DNA of 64,000 nucleotides from Maribacter_C sp047345145 (GCF_047345145.1 NZ_JBLFER010000003.1:248001-312000); one strand, 5' to 3'. Shown: positions 25,221 to 34,215, counted from the stretch's first letter. The notes: a model not told the origin generated them from the sequence alone. A program made the numbers and translations.

Positions 25221-26720
25221 ATGCGAACACTTCTTTGTGTAATGTGTTGTATGCTTCTATTTTCGCTATCAACAAACGCCCAATCCAATAATTCAGCTGA
25301 TTGTAGAACTGCTATTCCTGTATGCGCGGATGGGGAGGTTATTCTGCCTTTTGTAGATGGTTCGGGCGATATTGATGATTTTGGTGTCTTGGATGATTTT
25401 CCTGACAGAGAGTCTTATGAAAGTGGCTGTTTGGTCAAAGGAAGCAATAGTTCAGCAAATCTTGAGAATAATACAGCCTGGTTTGTTTTTAGGGCTGGGA
25501 CTGGAGGTCAAGTTGGTTTTAATATTAAGAGCTTATGTACAGACGGGACAGAAAATTGCAGTAGACCCACTGCAGAGTGGGATTTTGCCGTATACGGACC
25601 AGATGTAAGTTGTGGTGATATTGCTAATAGAACGGCTTTGCCTATTCGTTGTAATGTAGAAGTAAATTCAACTAATCCTATCTATACTGGGGTTGGTGTA
25701 AACCCTGATACTGGTTTGCTCGGAGTTCCTCCTGTGGAAGATGAAACCGAGGGTAATATGAATACCTATGATGAATGGTTAGAGGTAGAACCCGGTCAAA
25801 TTTATTACATACTTATTAATAATTATAACACCAATTTCGACGGCGACGCTGAACCTTTTGAATTGACATTTACAGGAAGTTCGGTTGAAGCTGATCAAGA
25901 TACTGCCTTAGATTGTACCCTAAGAGATGAGTTCTTGGGATTGGATATTATTGCCTGTGAAGGAGACCCTGATATCACGTTAAACGCATTGAATTCTCCT
26001 GCAGGAGATGAAATTCAAGGAAACGTGAGATGGGCTGTTGATTATGATGACGATGGCACTATTGATGACGATACCTTAACTGGAACGGGATTGTACGGAG
26101 CTGAATATGTAGTGACTAGCCCAAATTCAGGGCGATATTTTGCTGTAATTACTACTACTTTGGGAACCATAGTTCAAGATGAAGGAGGAATCTTAATTAC
26201 GTTTTATTCAGATCCCGTTTTAAACCCTGAGAACTTTGTGGAAATTTTAGACTCAAATTTGTCTATTGATCCTGATCAAAATAACATAGAGTTTTTTGTA
26301 GATGGAAATAGTAGTTATGAATATGCTATTAATGGAGGGGAATTTCAAGATGATCCTGTTTTTCTAGATGTACCACCAGGGCTTAATACGGTTATTGTAA
26401 ATGATAAAAATGGATGTGGAACAACTGAGGAGGACTTTATAGTAGTAGGATATCCTAAATTTTTCACCCCCAATGGTGACGGAATGCACGAAACATGGAA
26501 TATTCTAGGAATAGAAAGGCTAGAAGATCCTGTCGTATTTATTTTTGATCGCTATGGTAAGTTATTGCAGCAACTGGGTTCAGTTGGCGGATGGGATGGC
26601 ACCTATAATGGAAGACAAATGCCATCATCTGATTACTGGTTTCGATTTGAATATGGGGAACAAGAAAATGGAGCTGTAGTCGCAAAGACCCGTAAAACCC
26701 ATTTTACGCTAAAACGATAA
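25221..26720 (+). CDS. Secreted protein with T9SS type B sorting domain (paralogue)
   Basis: 499 residues with a signal peptide ending TNAQS. Same plan as the gene before it: opening DCRTAIPVCADGEV, WFVFRAGTGGQVGFNI, then EWLEVEPGQIYYILINNYN, and the type B tail YPKFFTPNGDGMHETWNI to FTLKR. It lacks one of the middle Ig-like stretches found in the neighbour. Tandem placement and shared architecture point to duplication followed by divergence. Closed by a strong terminator. Confidence 0.88.
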   Translation: MRTLLCVMCCMLLFSLSTNAQSNNSADCRTAIPVCADGEVILPFVDGSGDIDDFGVLDDFPDRESYESGCLVKGSNSSANLENNTAWFVFRAGTGGQVGFNIKSLCTDGTENCSRPTAEWDFAVYGPDVSCGDIANRTALPIRCNVEVNSTNPIYTGVGVNPDTGLLGVPPVEDETEGNMNTYDEWLEVEPGQIYYILINNYNTNFDGDAEPFELTFTGSSVEADQDTALDCTLRDEFLGLDIIACEGDPDITLNALNSPAGDEIQGNVRWAVDYDDDGTIDDDTLTGTGLYGAEYVVTSPNSGRYFAVITTTLGTIVQDEGGILITFYSDPVLNPENFVEILDSNLSIDPDQNNIEFFVDGNSSYEYAINGGEFQDDPVFLDVPPGLNTVIVNDKNGCGTTEEDFIVVGYPKFFTPNGDGMHETWNILGIERLEDPVVFIFDRYGKLLQQLGSVGGWDGTYNGRQMPSSDYWFRFEYGEQENGAVVAKTRKTHFTLKR

Positions 26721-26741
26721 TGCTACAAAATTCAAAAAAGA

Positions 26742-26772
26742 AAACCCATCTGTATGCATTACAGATGGGTTT
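26742..26772. terminator. Bidirectional terminator
   Basis: Thirteen-base stem AAACCCATCTGTA (26742-26754) with TACAGATGGGTTT (26760-26772), loop TGCAT, A-rich left and T-rich right flank. Lies between the convergent T9SS protein and OmpP1 genes. Confidence 0.88.
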
Positions 26773-26810
26773 CTTATTTATAGTAGGCTAGGCTCTTTTG
26801 GCCTAATTCA

Positions 26811-28316
26811 TTAAAAGTTTATCGTGTAGCTTAATGTTCCGTTCATTGAAACGCCATTGACTAAGGCTGGTGTATTTATCCCAGTGTCAAACAAACGTTC
26901 CGCTACATCACGCTCAATTCTATTAACTGCCAAGTCTAATCGACTTCCTCCAAAATCGTACCCAATTCCGCCAGAAATTCCTTCTAAATCACCAATAGCG
27001 ATTGAGCTTTCATATGGACTTTCTTCAAAACGATATCCTGCTCTTAAACTGAATCTTTCTATTCGATATTCACCACCTAATCGAAACGAGTTTACTGCTC
27101 CTAATTCATTTGCAACATCAGTATTTACTGCGGCAAAATTTGCATCACTGCTTGGCCCCAATTCTGCTTTAGACATATCTTGATATCCGTAATCGAAACT
27201 TAACAATCCGTTTTTACCAAAAACCAATGCTAGGCTGCCCGTTACTTTGGCAGGCGTTTTTAATTTGTAGGTTGGGAAAATATTAACCTGATCAAAATTT
27301 ATAAAGTTGATATTGTCATCGGCTAAATCTGAAGAAATACGTTGCGAAAGTTCATCTTCTAAACGATACCAAGTGGGTGATTGGTAACTACCTCCAATTC
27401 GAACAAAATCATTCAGTTTTGCTATAGCACCAAGGCTAAAAGAAAATCCAGATCCTTGTGTAAATAATCTATTGTCAAAAGTGGTTCGCTGAATTTCGGA
27501 AGTTGCGTCATATCCAGTTTCGGTAAATTCATCATACCTATTGTACAAGATATTGTGGAAATTAAGTGATGCCCCTAGATGCAACCTTTCCTTATACTGA
27601 GAAGCAACATTTACGGTAAACTTATTATTATAACCTGAAGTAATTCTAGTTAACTCTTGGCTAACACTAGTATAACCTGCATTACTGACGTAAGAGGTAT
27701 TATCATTTTCCATTACAGCAGGATCTATTAAACCTCCGTAATACCCTAAAAATGCCTGTTGGTCTGCGAAACCTCCATTTGCTCCGATATCTAAATACCC
27801 ATCTTCAATAAATTCTCCATCTTGAAGAAGAATATCCCCGAAAGGTACTCCCTGCGCAAAATTCAAAAAGTAGTTATCGATACCTTCTGTGGTAGACCCA
27901 GAAGCAAAAACACTATTGCCAAAATTTTCTGTAACATCATAGTTGAGGGCAAAAGCTACTTTGCTCCATTGAGAATCTGGATTTGTGCTTTTGAATACTA
28001 ATACACCACCGGCCTGATTAATATCCGCATAGTTCGGATCAGTTCCGTTGGTATTACCACCGTAAAAGATTGAGTTTTCGCGATTATAGACAGTTCCTGA
28101 TACGGTCCCTAGGTTATTATTGAATACTGCAGAACCTGCGGGATTGATGTTTAAAGCAGACAAATCTCCGCCAAGTGCTCCGAATGCGCCACCCATGCCT
28201 TGAAAACGCGCTGTACCCTGCGTGTTTTCAGAACTATATCGAATCACATCAGAAATGTTTTGGGCGCTGGCAATCGCGCATACCAATAGCACTATGAAAG
28301 TTAAATTCCTTTTCAT
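26811..28316 (-). CDS. OmpP1/FadL-family outer-membrane transport protein
   Basis: 501 residues with a signal peptide (MKRNLTFIVLLVCAIASAQ). The mature N-terminus has the FadL-family hatch sequence RFQGMGGAFGALGGDLSALN followed by NPAG, then a barrel of amphipathic strands ending in a C-terminal aromatic (YTINF), as for a 14-strand outer-membrane channel for hydrophobic compounds. Forty bases downstream of the Gly/Trp-rich lipoprotein gene, probably one transcript. Confidence 0.9.
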   Translation of the reverse strand: MKRNLTFIVLLVCAIASAQNISDVIRYSSENTQGTARFQGMGGAFGALGGDLSALNINPAGSAVFNNNLGTVSGTVYNRENSIFYGGNTNGTDPNYADINQAGGVLVFKSTNPDSQWSKVAFALNYDVTENFGNSVFASGSTTEGIDNYFLNFAQGVPFGDILLQDGEFIEDGYLDIGANGGFADQQAFLGYYGGLIDPAVMENDNTSYVSNAGYTSVSQELTRITSGYNNKFTVNVASQYKERLHLGASLNFHNILYNRYDEFTETGYDATSEIQRTTFDNRLFTQGSGFSFSLGAIAKLNDFVRIGGSYQSPTWYRLEDELSQRISSDLADDNINFINFDQVNIFPTYKLKTPAKVTGSLALVFGKNGLLSFDYGYQDMSKAELGPSSDANFAAVNTDVANELGAVNSFRLGGEYRIERFSLRAGYRFEESPYESSIAIGDLEGISGGIGYDFGGSRLDLAVNRIERDVAERLFDTGINTPALVNGVSMNGTLSYTINF

Positions 28317-28356
28317 TTTTTAAATTTTTAAATCTGTTGTTTGATTATTTCTAGCT

Positions 28357-29676
28357 CTATTGTCTTCCACCTCTACTAGAAGATCTACTTCCACCGGATG
28401 ATCTACTACTACCAGATGAAGATCGTGATGAACCGCCAGAACTTCTGTAGCTTCCGGAAGAGCTTCTTGAGCTACCCGAACTTCTGTAGCTTCCGCTACT
28501 TCTTGAGCTCGAGCTACCCCTTGAAGATCTGTAACCGCTGCTTCGTGGTGAAGAACTTCTTGAGCTTCTACTATAGTTTCCACTACTTCTTGTTCTGCTT
28601 CCTGAACTTCTATAAGTTGATGTCCGAGGTGCTGAAGACCTTGTAGTACTTCTTGAGCTAGCTGTGCCTCTTGAATACCCACTACTGCGAGGTGTGCTAT
28701 TTCTATAAGTCTGGTTGCTTCTTGAAGAACTGTTGTATCTCGGAGTAGCCCTTGTGCTTCTACTTGTTCTGTAAGAACGATTGCGATCTACACCAACGGT
28801 ACGTCGTGAAGCTACACCTGTTCTATTACTTCTTGTAGTCGCGCCTCTAGAGATTCCCGATCTCGAAGTTGATCTGTTGCTTCTATATTTTGAAGATGCT
28901 GCTGTAGCACTTCTTCTGGTAGTATTCAAATTTGAACGACTATTCAACGCAACTCTTGAATTGCTTCTAGCAACCGTGTTTCTATCGTAGTAACCACGTC
29001 TTCCTGAGTTATAAGCATAACCTCTATTCCCATAGAATCCTTGGTTTGCATAACCGTAACCAAATGGAGGACACCATGCGCCTGCGTATCCGTAACCACC
29101 CCATCCAAATCCAGCGCCTCCCCAGCCCCAGTTGTTCCATCTATTCCAACGATTCCAGCCCCATCCGTAACCACCATATCCCCAGTTGTTCCATCCCCAT
29201 CCACGGTTCCATAACCAAGGGTCATTCCATCCCCATCCAAATCCAGCGCCTCCCCAGCCCCAGTTGTTCCATCCATTATCATAAATGTTTATGCTAACAC
29301 TGGTTGGGTTATCTCCCCATCCTGCATTACCGACATAATCATTATCTGAAGAGTAGTATTCCGTTAAATCACCTGTAGCAATACTGTCATTTTCTACGCC
29401 GCTAGAATAAGAGTCAACATCAGTAAATATTTCACTTTCTGAAATCTCATCAGCTTTTTGTCCAAAATAGTTAGCATAGGCGTTATTCTCTTGCTTAGCC
29501 TGTGGTGCCTTTCTCGGAGCTCTATCTACAGAAACACGTTGTTCATTTGCACCATAAATACCATCATTATCGTAGTACGAAGCCTGTTGGTATGAACCGC
29601 AAGAAACGGCTATTAGACCTACTAAGGCAAACAAGGCCGCGGTACGAATTTTTTGGAGGGGTAGAGAATGTATCAT
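28357..29676 (-). CDS. Gly/Trp- and Ser/Arg-rich low-complexity lipoprotein
   Basis: 439 residues. Lipoprotein signal MIHSLPLQKIRTAALFALVG leading to LIAVSC. Three parts follow: an acidic/Tyr linker; residues ~125-225, repeats of W, N and G (NNWGWGGAGFGWG occurs twice); and a ~200-residue Ser/Arg tail of SRSSGSYR-like units, strongly basic. No enzyme motif. Related low-complexity lipoproteins are found next to FadL-type genes in Flavobacteria, and I infer an outer-membrane structural or surface-attachment role. At DNA level a 43-bp direct repeat is present. Reading frames on the other strand here are composition artefacts. Confidence 0.78.
   Translation of the reverse strand: MIHSLPLQKIRTAALFALVGLIAVSCGSYQQASYYDNDGIYGANEQRVSVDRAPRKAPQAKQENNAYANYFGQKADEISESEIFTDVDSYSSGVENDSIATGDLTEYYSSDNDYVGNAGWGDNPTSVSINIYDNGWNNWGWGGAGFGWGWNDPWLWNRGWGWNNWGYGGYGWGWNRWNRWNNWGWGGAGFGWGGYGYAGAWCPPFGYGYANQGFYGNRGYAYNSGRRGYYDRNTVARSNSRVALNSRSNLNTTRRSATAASSKYRSNRSTSRSGISRGATTRSNRTGVASRRTVGVDRNRSYRTSRSTRATPRYNSSSRSNQTYRNSTPRSSGYSRGTASSRSTTRSSAPRTSTYRSSGSRTRSSGNYSRSSRSSSPRSSGYRSSRGSSSSRSSGSYRSSGSSRSSSGSYRSSGGSSRSSSGSSRSSGGSRSSSRGGRQ
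29099..29141. repeat. 43-bp direct repeat, copy 1
   Basis: Identical over 43 bases to 29231-29273; both are in the Gly/Trp coding region of the lipoprotein and encode the same GWGGAGFGW peptide. Confidence 0.85.
29231..29273. repeat. 43-bp direct repeat, copy 2
   Basis: Second exact copy, 132 bases from the first. The spacing is a multiple of three, so gain or loss of the interval keeps the frame. Confidence 0.85.
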
Positions 29677-29770
29677 CGTTGTAATTTAAATTGTTGAACA
29701 TTATAAAAATAGTTAGTTTTACCAACTATTACGATAAATAATAACACAAGTTTTGTGCCAAACTTAAGAA

Positions 29771-31246
29771 ATGGGTAAAAATTTAACGAAGAGGAGTGAG
29801 GATTATTCTAAATGGTATAACGAACTCGTTGTAAAGGCTGATTTAGCTGAGAACTCGGGAGTTCGAGGTTGTATGGTAATCAAACCATATGGTTATGCTA
29901 TCTGGGAAAAAATGCAGGCTGGTTTGGACAAGATGTTCAAGGAAACAGGTCATGAAAATGCCTATTTTCCACTATTTATTCCTAAATCTTACTTAAGTAA
30001 GGAAGCAAGTCACGTGGAAGGTTTTGCTAAGGAATGTGCTGTGGTTACGCATTATAGACTAAAAAATGCTGAAGACGGCAGTGGTATTATTGTTGATCCT
30101 GATGCAAAATTAGAAGAAGAGCTGATCGTGAGACCAACTTCAGAAACTATTATTTGGGATACCTACAGAAAATGGATTCAATCCTATCGGGATTTACCTT
30201 TATTGATTAACCAATGGGCGAATGTGGTGCGCTGGGAAATGCGGACAAGGTTATTTTTACGTACGGCAGAATTCTTATGGCAAGAAGGGCATACCGCTCA
30301 TGCTACAGAAAAAGAAGCCATAGCTGAAGCTGAACTGATGATGAACATTTATGCGGAATTTGCTGAAGAGCATATGGCAGTGCCTGTTATTAAGGGATTG
30401 AAAACAGAAAGCGAGCGCTTCGCAGGTGCTATCGAAACGTATTGTATTGAAGCTTTAATGCAAGACGGAAAGGCCTTGCAAGCTGGTACGTCCCACTTTT
30501 TAGGTCAAAATTTTGCAAAAGCTTTTGATGTGAAGTTTGCTACTAAAGAAGGAGGTAAAGAGCATGTTTGGGCTACTTCTTGGGGAGTTTCTACCAGATT
30601 AATGGGAGCTTTGGTAATGACGCATAGTGATGATAACGGATTAGTACTTCCTCCGAAATTGGCGCCAATTCAAGTGGTCATTGTTCCTATATATAAAGGA
30701 TTGGATCAATTGGATATTATTTCTGAAAAAGTTAATCCGCTAGTAAATGAATTGAGAGCAAAAGGTTTTTCCGTAAAATTTGACAATCGCGATACACATA
30801 AACCAGGGTTTAAGTTCAATGAGTACGAATTGAAAGGGGTGCCAGTACGTTTAGCAATTGGTCAACGTGATTTGGAGAATGGTACCTATGAAGTTGCGCG
30901 ACGAGATACTTTAGAAAAAGAAACCGTTCCTGCGGATGAAGTAGTTGCGAGAATTGAGTACTTGATGGAAGAAATTCAAAAGAATATTTATAAGAAAGCT
31001 TTTGATTATAGAAAGGAGCATATTACTCCTGTAGATTCTTACGAAGAGTTTAAAGAAGTTTTAGAGAAAAAAGGTGGTTTTATTTCAGCCCATTGGGATG
31101 GAACGATGGCAACTGAAGATAAAATCAAAAACGAAACAAAAGCTACCATTCGATGCATTCCTATTGACGTTAAAGAAGAAGAGGGAAGCTGCATGGTTAC
31201 AGGAAAACCATCATCACACCGAGTGCTTTTTGCCAAAGCATATTAA
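29771..31246 (+). CDS. proS: Prolyl-tRNA synthetase (archaeal/eukaryotic-type)
   Basis: Charges tRNA-Pro. 491 residues, class II synthetase of the short form that lacks the bacterial editing insertion between motifs 2 and 3 and carries a C-terminal zinc-type domain. Landmarks: RGCMVIKPYGYAIWE, motif region RPTSETIIWDTY, INQWANVVRWEMRTRLFLRT (motif 2), FLWQEGHTAHAT, and motif 3 area WATSWGVSTRLMGALVM. This form is standard in Bacteroidota. Confidence 0.96.
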   Translation: MGKNLTKRSEDYSKWYNELVVKADLAENSGVRGCMVIKPYGYAIWEKMQAGLDKMFKETGHENAYFPLFIPKSYLSKEASHVEGFAKECAVVTHYRLKNAEDGSGIIVDPDAKLEEELIVRPTSETIIWDTYRKWIQSYRDLPLLINQWANVVRWEMRTRLFLRTAEFLWQEGHTAHATEKEAIAEAELMMNIYAEFAEEHMAVPVIKGLKTESERFAGAIETYCIEALMQDGKALQAGTSHFLGQNFAKAFDVKFATKEGGKEHVWATSWGVSTRLMGALVMTHSDDNGLVLPPKLAPIQVVIVPIYKGLDQLDIISEKVNPLVNELRAKGFSVKFDNRDTHKPGFKFNEYELKGVPVRLAIGQRDLENGTYEVARRDTLEKETVPADEVVARIEYLMEEIQKNIYKKAFDYRKEHITPVDSYEEFKEVLEKKGGFISAHWDGTMATEDKIKNETKATIRCIPIDVKEEEGSCMVTGKPSSHRVLFAKAY

Positions 31247-31273
31247 AAGATTTAAAGAAATTATATTCAGGTG

Positions 31274-31303
31274 TTGTGATAGTAAAAAATAATTGTATTT
31301 TTG
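31274..31303 (+). promoter_or_regulatory. Promoter for the tRNA-Glu genes
   Basis: TTG at 31274-31276, 19 bases, then TATTTTTG at 31296-31303: both elements and spacing of the Bacteroidota primary sigma consensus (TTG, 19-21, TAnnTTTG). The first tRNA starts 24 bases on. The best promoter match in the window. Confidence 0.75.
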
Positions 31304-31326
31304 CATCCGCAATTGCGTAAAGTAAT

Positions 31327-31398
31327 GGTCCGTTCGTCTAGGGGTTAGGACGCCAGGTTTTCATCCTGGTAACAGGGGTTCGATTCCCCTACGGACTA
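31327..31398 (+). tRNA. tRNA-Glu (TTC)
   Basis: 72 bases. Acceptor GGTCCGT with ACGGACT (G1-U72 wobble), anticodon arm CCAGG-TTTTCAT-CCTGG with anticodon TTC, T arm AGGGG-TTCGATT-CCCCT. CCA is not encoded. Confidence 0.97.
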
Positions 31399-31476
31399 CA
31401 AAGTTTAATGTAAAGTTGAAAATTATAAAGTGAAAAATTTATTTTTCATCAACAATTTTCAGTTTTTAGTTAACTT

Positions 31477-31548
31477 GGCCCGTTCGTCTAGGGGTTAGGA
31501 CGCCAGGTTTTCATCCTGGTAACAGGGGTTCGATTCCCCTACGGGCTA
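31477..31548 (+). tRNA. tRNA-Glu (TTC), second copy
   Basis: 72 bases, same body and anticodon TTC as the first copy. Acceptor is GGCCCGT with ACGGGCT: the 3-70 pair is C-G here and U-A in the first copy, a compensated change. Separated by 78 AT-rich bases, likely cotranscribed. Confidence 0.97.
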
Positions 31549-31610
31549 CAAAAGTTCGAGTGAGATCGGCGAAGAAGGAATTTAAAGAATTATAATCAAG
31601 AGATAAAAAG

Positions 31611-31862
31611 ATGGCAAATCACAAGTCAGCATTAAAGAGAATCAGAAGAAACGAAGCAGTACGTCTTCGTAACAGATACCAGCATAAAACAATGCGTAAT
31701 GCATTGAAAAAACTGCGTTCTGAAGAGAAGAAAAAAGATGCTGAAGCTTTATTGCCAAGTGTTGTAAGTATGATTGATCGTTTGGCAAAACGTAATATTA
31801 TTCATAATAACAAAGCTGCTAACTTAAAAAGTAAATTACACAAGCACGTAGCTGCGTTGTAA
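31611..31862 (+). CDS. rpsT: 30S ribosomal protein S20
   Basis: 83 residues, the normal size. Starts MANHKSALKRIRRNEAVRLR, with KTMRNALKKLRS and a Lys-rich helical tail, as in S20, which binds 16S rRNA in the small subunit. It follows the tRNAs by 62 bases with no terminator, so readthrough from the tRNA promoter is possible. Confidence 0.97.
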   Translation: MANHKSALKRIRRNEAVRLRNRYQHKTMRNALKKLRSEEKKKDAEALLPSVVSMIDRLAKRNIIHNNKAANLKSKLHKHVAAL

Positions 31863-31882
31863 GTACTTACTTAACCATATAT

Positions 31883-31917
31883 AAAAATGCTCTAACGAAA
31901 GTTAGAGCATTTTTTTG
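31883..31917. terminator. Bidirectional terminator after rpsT
   Basis: Fourteen-base stem (31883-31896 with 31901-31914) closed by a GAAA tetraloop, ending in seven T; A-run on the other side. Between rpsT and the convergent membrane protein gene. Confidence 0.93.
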
Positions 31918-31919
31918 TT

Positions 31920-32615
31920 TTATAGATCTTCATATATTGTCGTATGCTTGCCATTCATCTGTAAAAAACCAATAATGAAACAACCGTACATCACAACTAT
32001 CAACAAATGATGAATCTGCCTAAGATGAAATTCTTGATAAAACTTTGTGCTGTAAAGCGCTGTGAGCATAATTAAAGGGAAGAATAAATTAAAAACCAAA
32101 AGACCAATACTGATCCAGACTAATAAATTGTTATTCTTTTCTATTCGATGTTTAGAATCTCTAAAATATAGTAGGATGGTCATTATCAAAACAGCTGATC
32201 CGATGGTTAGGGCATACGTTTGTGGAAAAATAATCCAGTCTTCAAAAAATGGATTGATGACCGTTGCTATTACATAAGCAAGTGCACCATATTTGATTAG
32301 TGTTTTAGATTTTCTTTTTTTTATTACTTTAAAGAAAATAGTATAGAAGTAGAAAAAGAATACTAAGTCATATATGTTATAAATAGCATTATTAGCATAA
32401 GGATACTCCTCAGAATAATTGATTTGAAACGTTTCAAAATTTAAAATCATAAAACCAAGTAGTTCGGTCAGAATCGTATAGCCTATGAATATTGGAAAAT
32501 ATTTCAATATACTATCGAAGTACCTTCGATATCTCACTAAGGCAATCGCAAAAGTTGCGAAGTACAATATAAAAAAATAGTTGTTTTTTAATGCCTCTAA
32601 GATTGTTTGATTCAT
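31920..32615 (-). CDS. Seven-helix membrane protein, paralogue B
   Basis: 231 residues, about seven hydrophobic segments. Shares with its upstream neighbour the block VRYRRYFDSILKYFPIFIGY, then NIYDLVFFFYFY and INPFFEDWIIFPQTYA, and a late His-rich HLRQIHHLLIVVMYG. I do not recognise a named family; no sensor kinase or enzyme domain is attached. Its ATG overlaps the TGA of the upstream gene (ATGA), so the two proteins are made together and may pair. Confidence 0.75.
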   Translation of the reverse strand: MNQTILEALKNNYFFILYFATFAIALVRYRRYFDSILKYFPIFIGYTILTELLGFMILNFETFQINYSEEYPYANNAIYNIYDLVFFFYFYTIFFKVIKKRKSKTLIKYGALAYVIATVINPFFEDWIIFPQTYALTIGSAVLIMTILLYFRDSKHRIEKNNNLLVWISIGLLVFNLFFPLIMLTALYSTKFYQEFHLRQIHHLLIVVMYGCFIIGFLQMNGKHTTIYEDL

Positions 32616-33289
32616 TTCTCTTCTTCAATCGGTTTCATTCTACCCATTTTTAAAAAACCGATAATGAAACAGATATACATTAAAACAATTAAAAAGTTGT
32701 GGAATTGTTTAAAATTCAATTTTTCATACAAATCATAATCATACCGACCCGCCAGCATTATTATAGGAAAGAAAATATTGAAAATCAGCAGTCCTATGCT
32801 TATCCATATTAGAAGCTTATTTTTCTTTTGACCTTTTAGATCATCTAGGTAATATAGAAGAATGCAAACAATCAATATAATTGAACCAATTGTAGAAGCA
32901 TAGACTTGAGGGAAAATTAGGACATTTTGAAAAAATGGGTTGATAAATGTGGAAACAATATAAATTATCGCCCCATACTTAATAAAGTTACGATATTCTA
33001 TCTTCTGAATGACTTTCCAAAAAACAAGATAGAAATATAAGAAGAAAACAATATCGTAGATATTGTAAATAAAGTAATTCGCGTAATCATATTTTTCCAA
33101 ATAGATAATTTGAAAGCTTTTGAAATCGCGAATTAAGAATCCAAGGATTTCCGTTAATAAAGTGTAGCCTAATATTATTGGAAAATATCTCAATATGCTA
33201 TCATAATACCTGCGGTAGCGTATTACGGATATTATCAAAGCAATACCATAAAGAGGCATAAAATAATGACTTTTAAAAAACTCTAACAC
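32612..33289 (-). CDS. Seven-helix membrane protein, paralogue A
   Basis: 225 residues with the same seven-segment plan as the gene that overlaps its stop: VIRYRRYYDSILRYFPIILG, NIYDIVFFLYFY, INPFFQNVLIFPQVYAS and KQFHNFLIVLMY. The intracellular ends are basic (KMGRMKPIEEEK tail mixed). Function unknown. It lies 30 nt after the lipoprotein gene at 33320-34081, so a three-gene operon is likely. Confidence 0.75.
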   Translation of the reverse strand: MLEFFKSHYFMPLYGIALIISVIRYRRYYDSILRYFPIILGYTLLTEILGFLIRDFKSFQIIYLEKYDYANYFIYNIYDIVFFLYFYLVFWKVIQKIEYRNFIKYGAIIYIVSTFINPFFQNVLIFPQVYASTIGSIILIVCILLYYLDDLKGQKKNKLLIWISIGLLIFNIFFPIIMLAGRYDYDLYEKLNFKQFHNFLIVLMYICFIIGFLKMGRMKPIEEEK

Positions 33290-33319
33290 ATTTGGGGAAT
33301 AAATCGATTAATCAAAATT

Positions 33320-34081
33320 TTATTGTTCAGGATATGGAGGAGGAGCCCCATTTCCTTTATTCATTGTGACACTTCTCCCCTGATAAAGCATTGGAGCTTT
33401 TGCATTTGGCTCAGTTAAATTTGGCAGAAAAGAAGCGTATGATCGATTGTTTTCTGAGGCATTATCTCCAAAACCTTTTGGAGCTGGTCCAAAACCATCG
33501 TTTAGTATAACTGCTTTTGGTTGCTCTTCAATCGAGTCATCGATATAAAAAAGAAAATCACGTTTTCCTTTTTTAATGGTTGGAGAAATAAGCACGGAAT
33601 TCTGTCTTGGGTGCATGATCGAATCCTTGGTACCTGGAAAAAACGTCTGATCTGGATAATTTGAAAGATAAAAACGTAGCGTAGATATTTCAACATTGGC
33701 AGCTTTCGCTTCCTGTTCAATATAAGCTAAATACTGCTTAATGGTCGCATAATCATAGTGGACATATCTTGCCACGTCAAAAGGTTTTGGACCCGTGTTG
33801 TCTGATTTCTGACCATTTTTCTCTTGTTGAATTTGCTGTTTTTTATCATAACCTCGACTTCTGTTTATAGAATCTTCGTAACGTTGTATCAGAGGTACTC
33901 TGCGCTTGCCATATGCGTCATAAGCCATTTTTGCTTGATCTACTTCAATAACTTGATCAGGTGCGGCAACGGGTTTTGGATCTATGTCGCAGGGAGGACA
34001 TTCCTCATTGCAACTAGATAATGTAAAAAATAAAAGAAATACAAGAGTAAGCGGAAGCCACTTTGTTTTAAGCTGATTCAT
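33320..34081 (-). CDS. Lipoprotein, unknown function
   Basis: 253 residues. Signal peptide with lipobox FTLSSC, then a Cys/Pro-rich start (CNEECPPCDIDPKP). The middle is charged, with FDVARYVHYDYATIKQYLAYIE and STLRFYLSNYP, and the C-terminus is Pro/Gly-rich (GNGAPPPYPEQ). No catalytic motif or named family recognised. First gene of the likely operon with the two seven-helix proteins. Confidence 0.72.
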   Translation of the reverse strand: MNQLKTKWLPLTLVFLLFFTLSSCNEECPPCDIDPKPVAAPDQVIEVDQAKMAYDAYGKRRVPLIQRYEDSINRSRGYDKKQQIQQEKNGQKSDNTGPKPFDVARYVHYDYATIKQYLAYIEQEAKAANVEISTLRFYLSNYPDQTFFPGTKDSIMHPRQNSVLISPTIKKGKRDFLFYIDDSIEEQPKAVILNDGFGPAPKGFGDNASENNRSYASFLPNLTEPNAKAPMLYQGRSVTMNKGNGAPPPYPEQ

Positions 34082-34215
34082 GACATAAGAGTTTAAAGGT
34101 TGTTATTTGCAAAAAAAAGGGGGAAGAATAGTTTTTGCTCCCTTAAAGATATTTTAAAATATGAGGAATCAGTAAAAAAAGAAAAAAATTATAGAATGGA
34201 GAGGTATTAAAGCAT

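Noticed and set aside
28320..28990. Long open frames on both strands opposite the Ser/Arg tail
   Set aside because: They arise from the repeat composition of the lipoprotein gene, have no family resemblance and no promoter signal.
29046..29297. Short direct repeats looking like a CRISPR array
   Set aside because: The repeats lie in frame inside a Gly/Trp-rich coding region, are unevenly spaced and have no spacer-like unique segments or cas genes nearby.
31399..31476. Terminator between the two tRNA genes
   Set aside because: The spacer can form weak AT-rich pairings only, without a clear stem and T-run.
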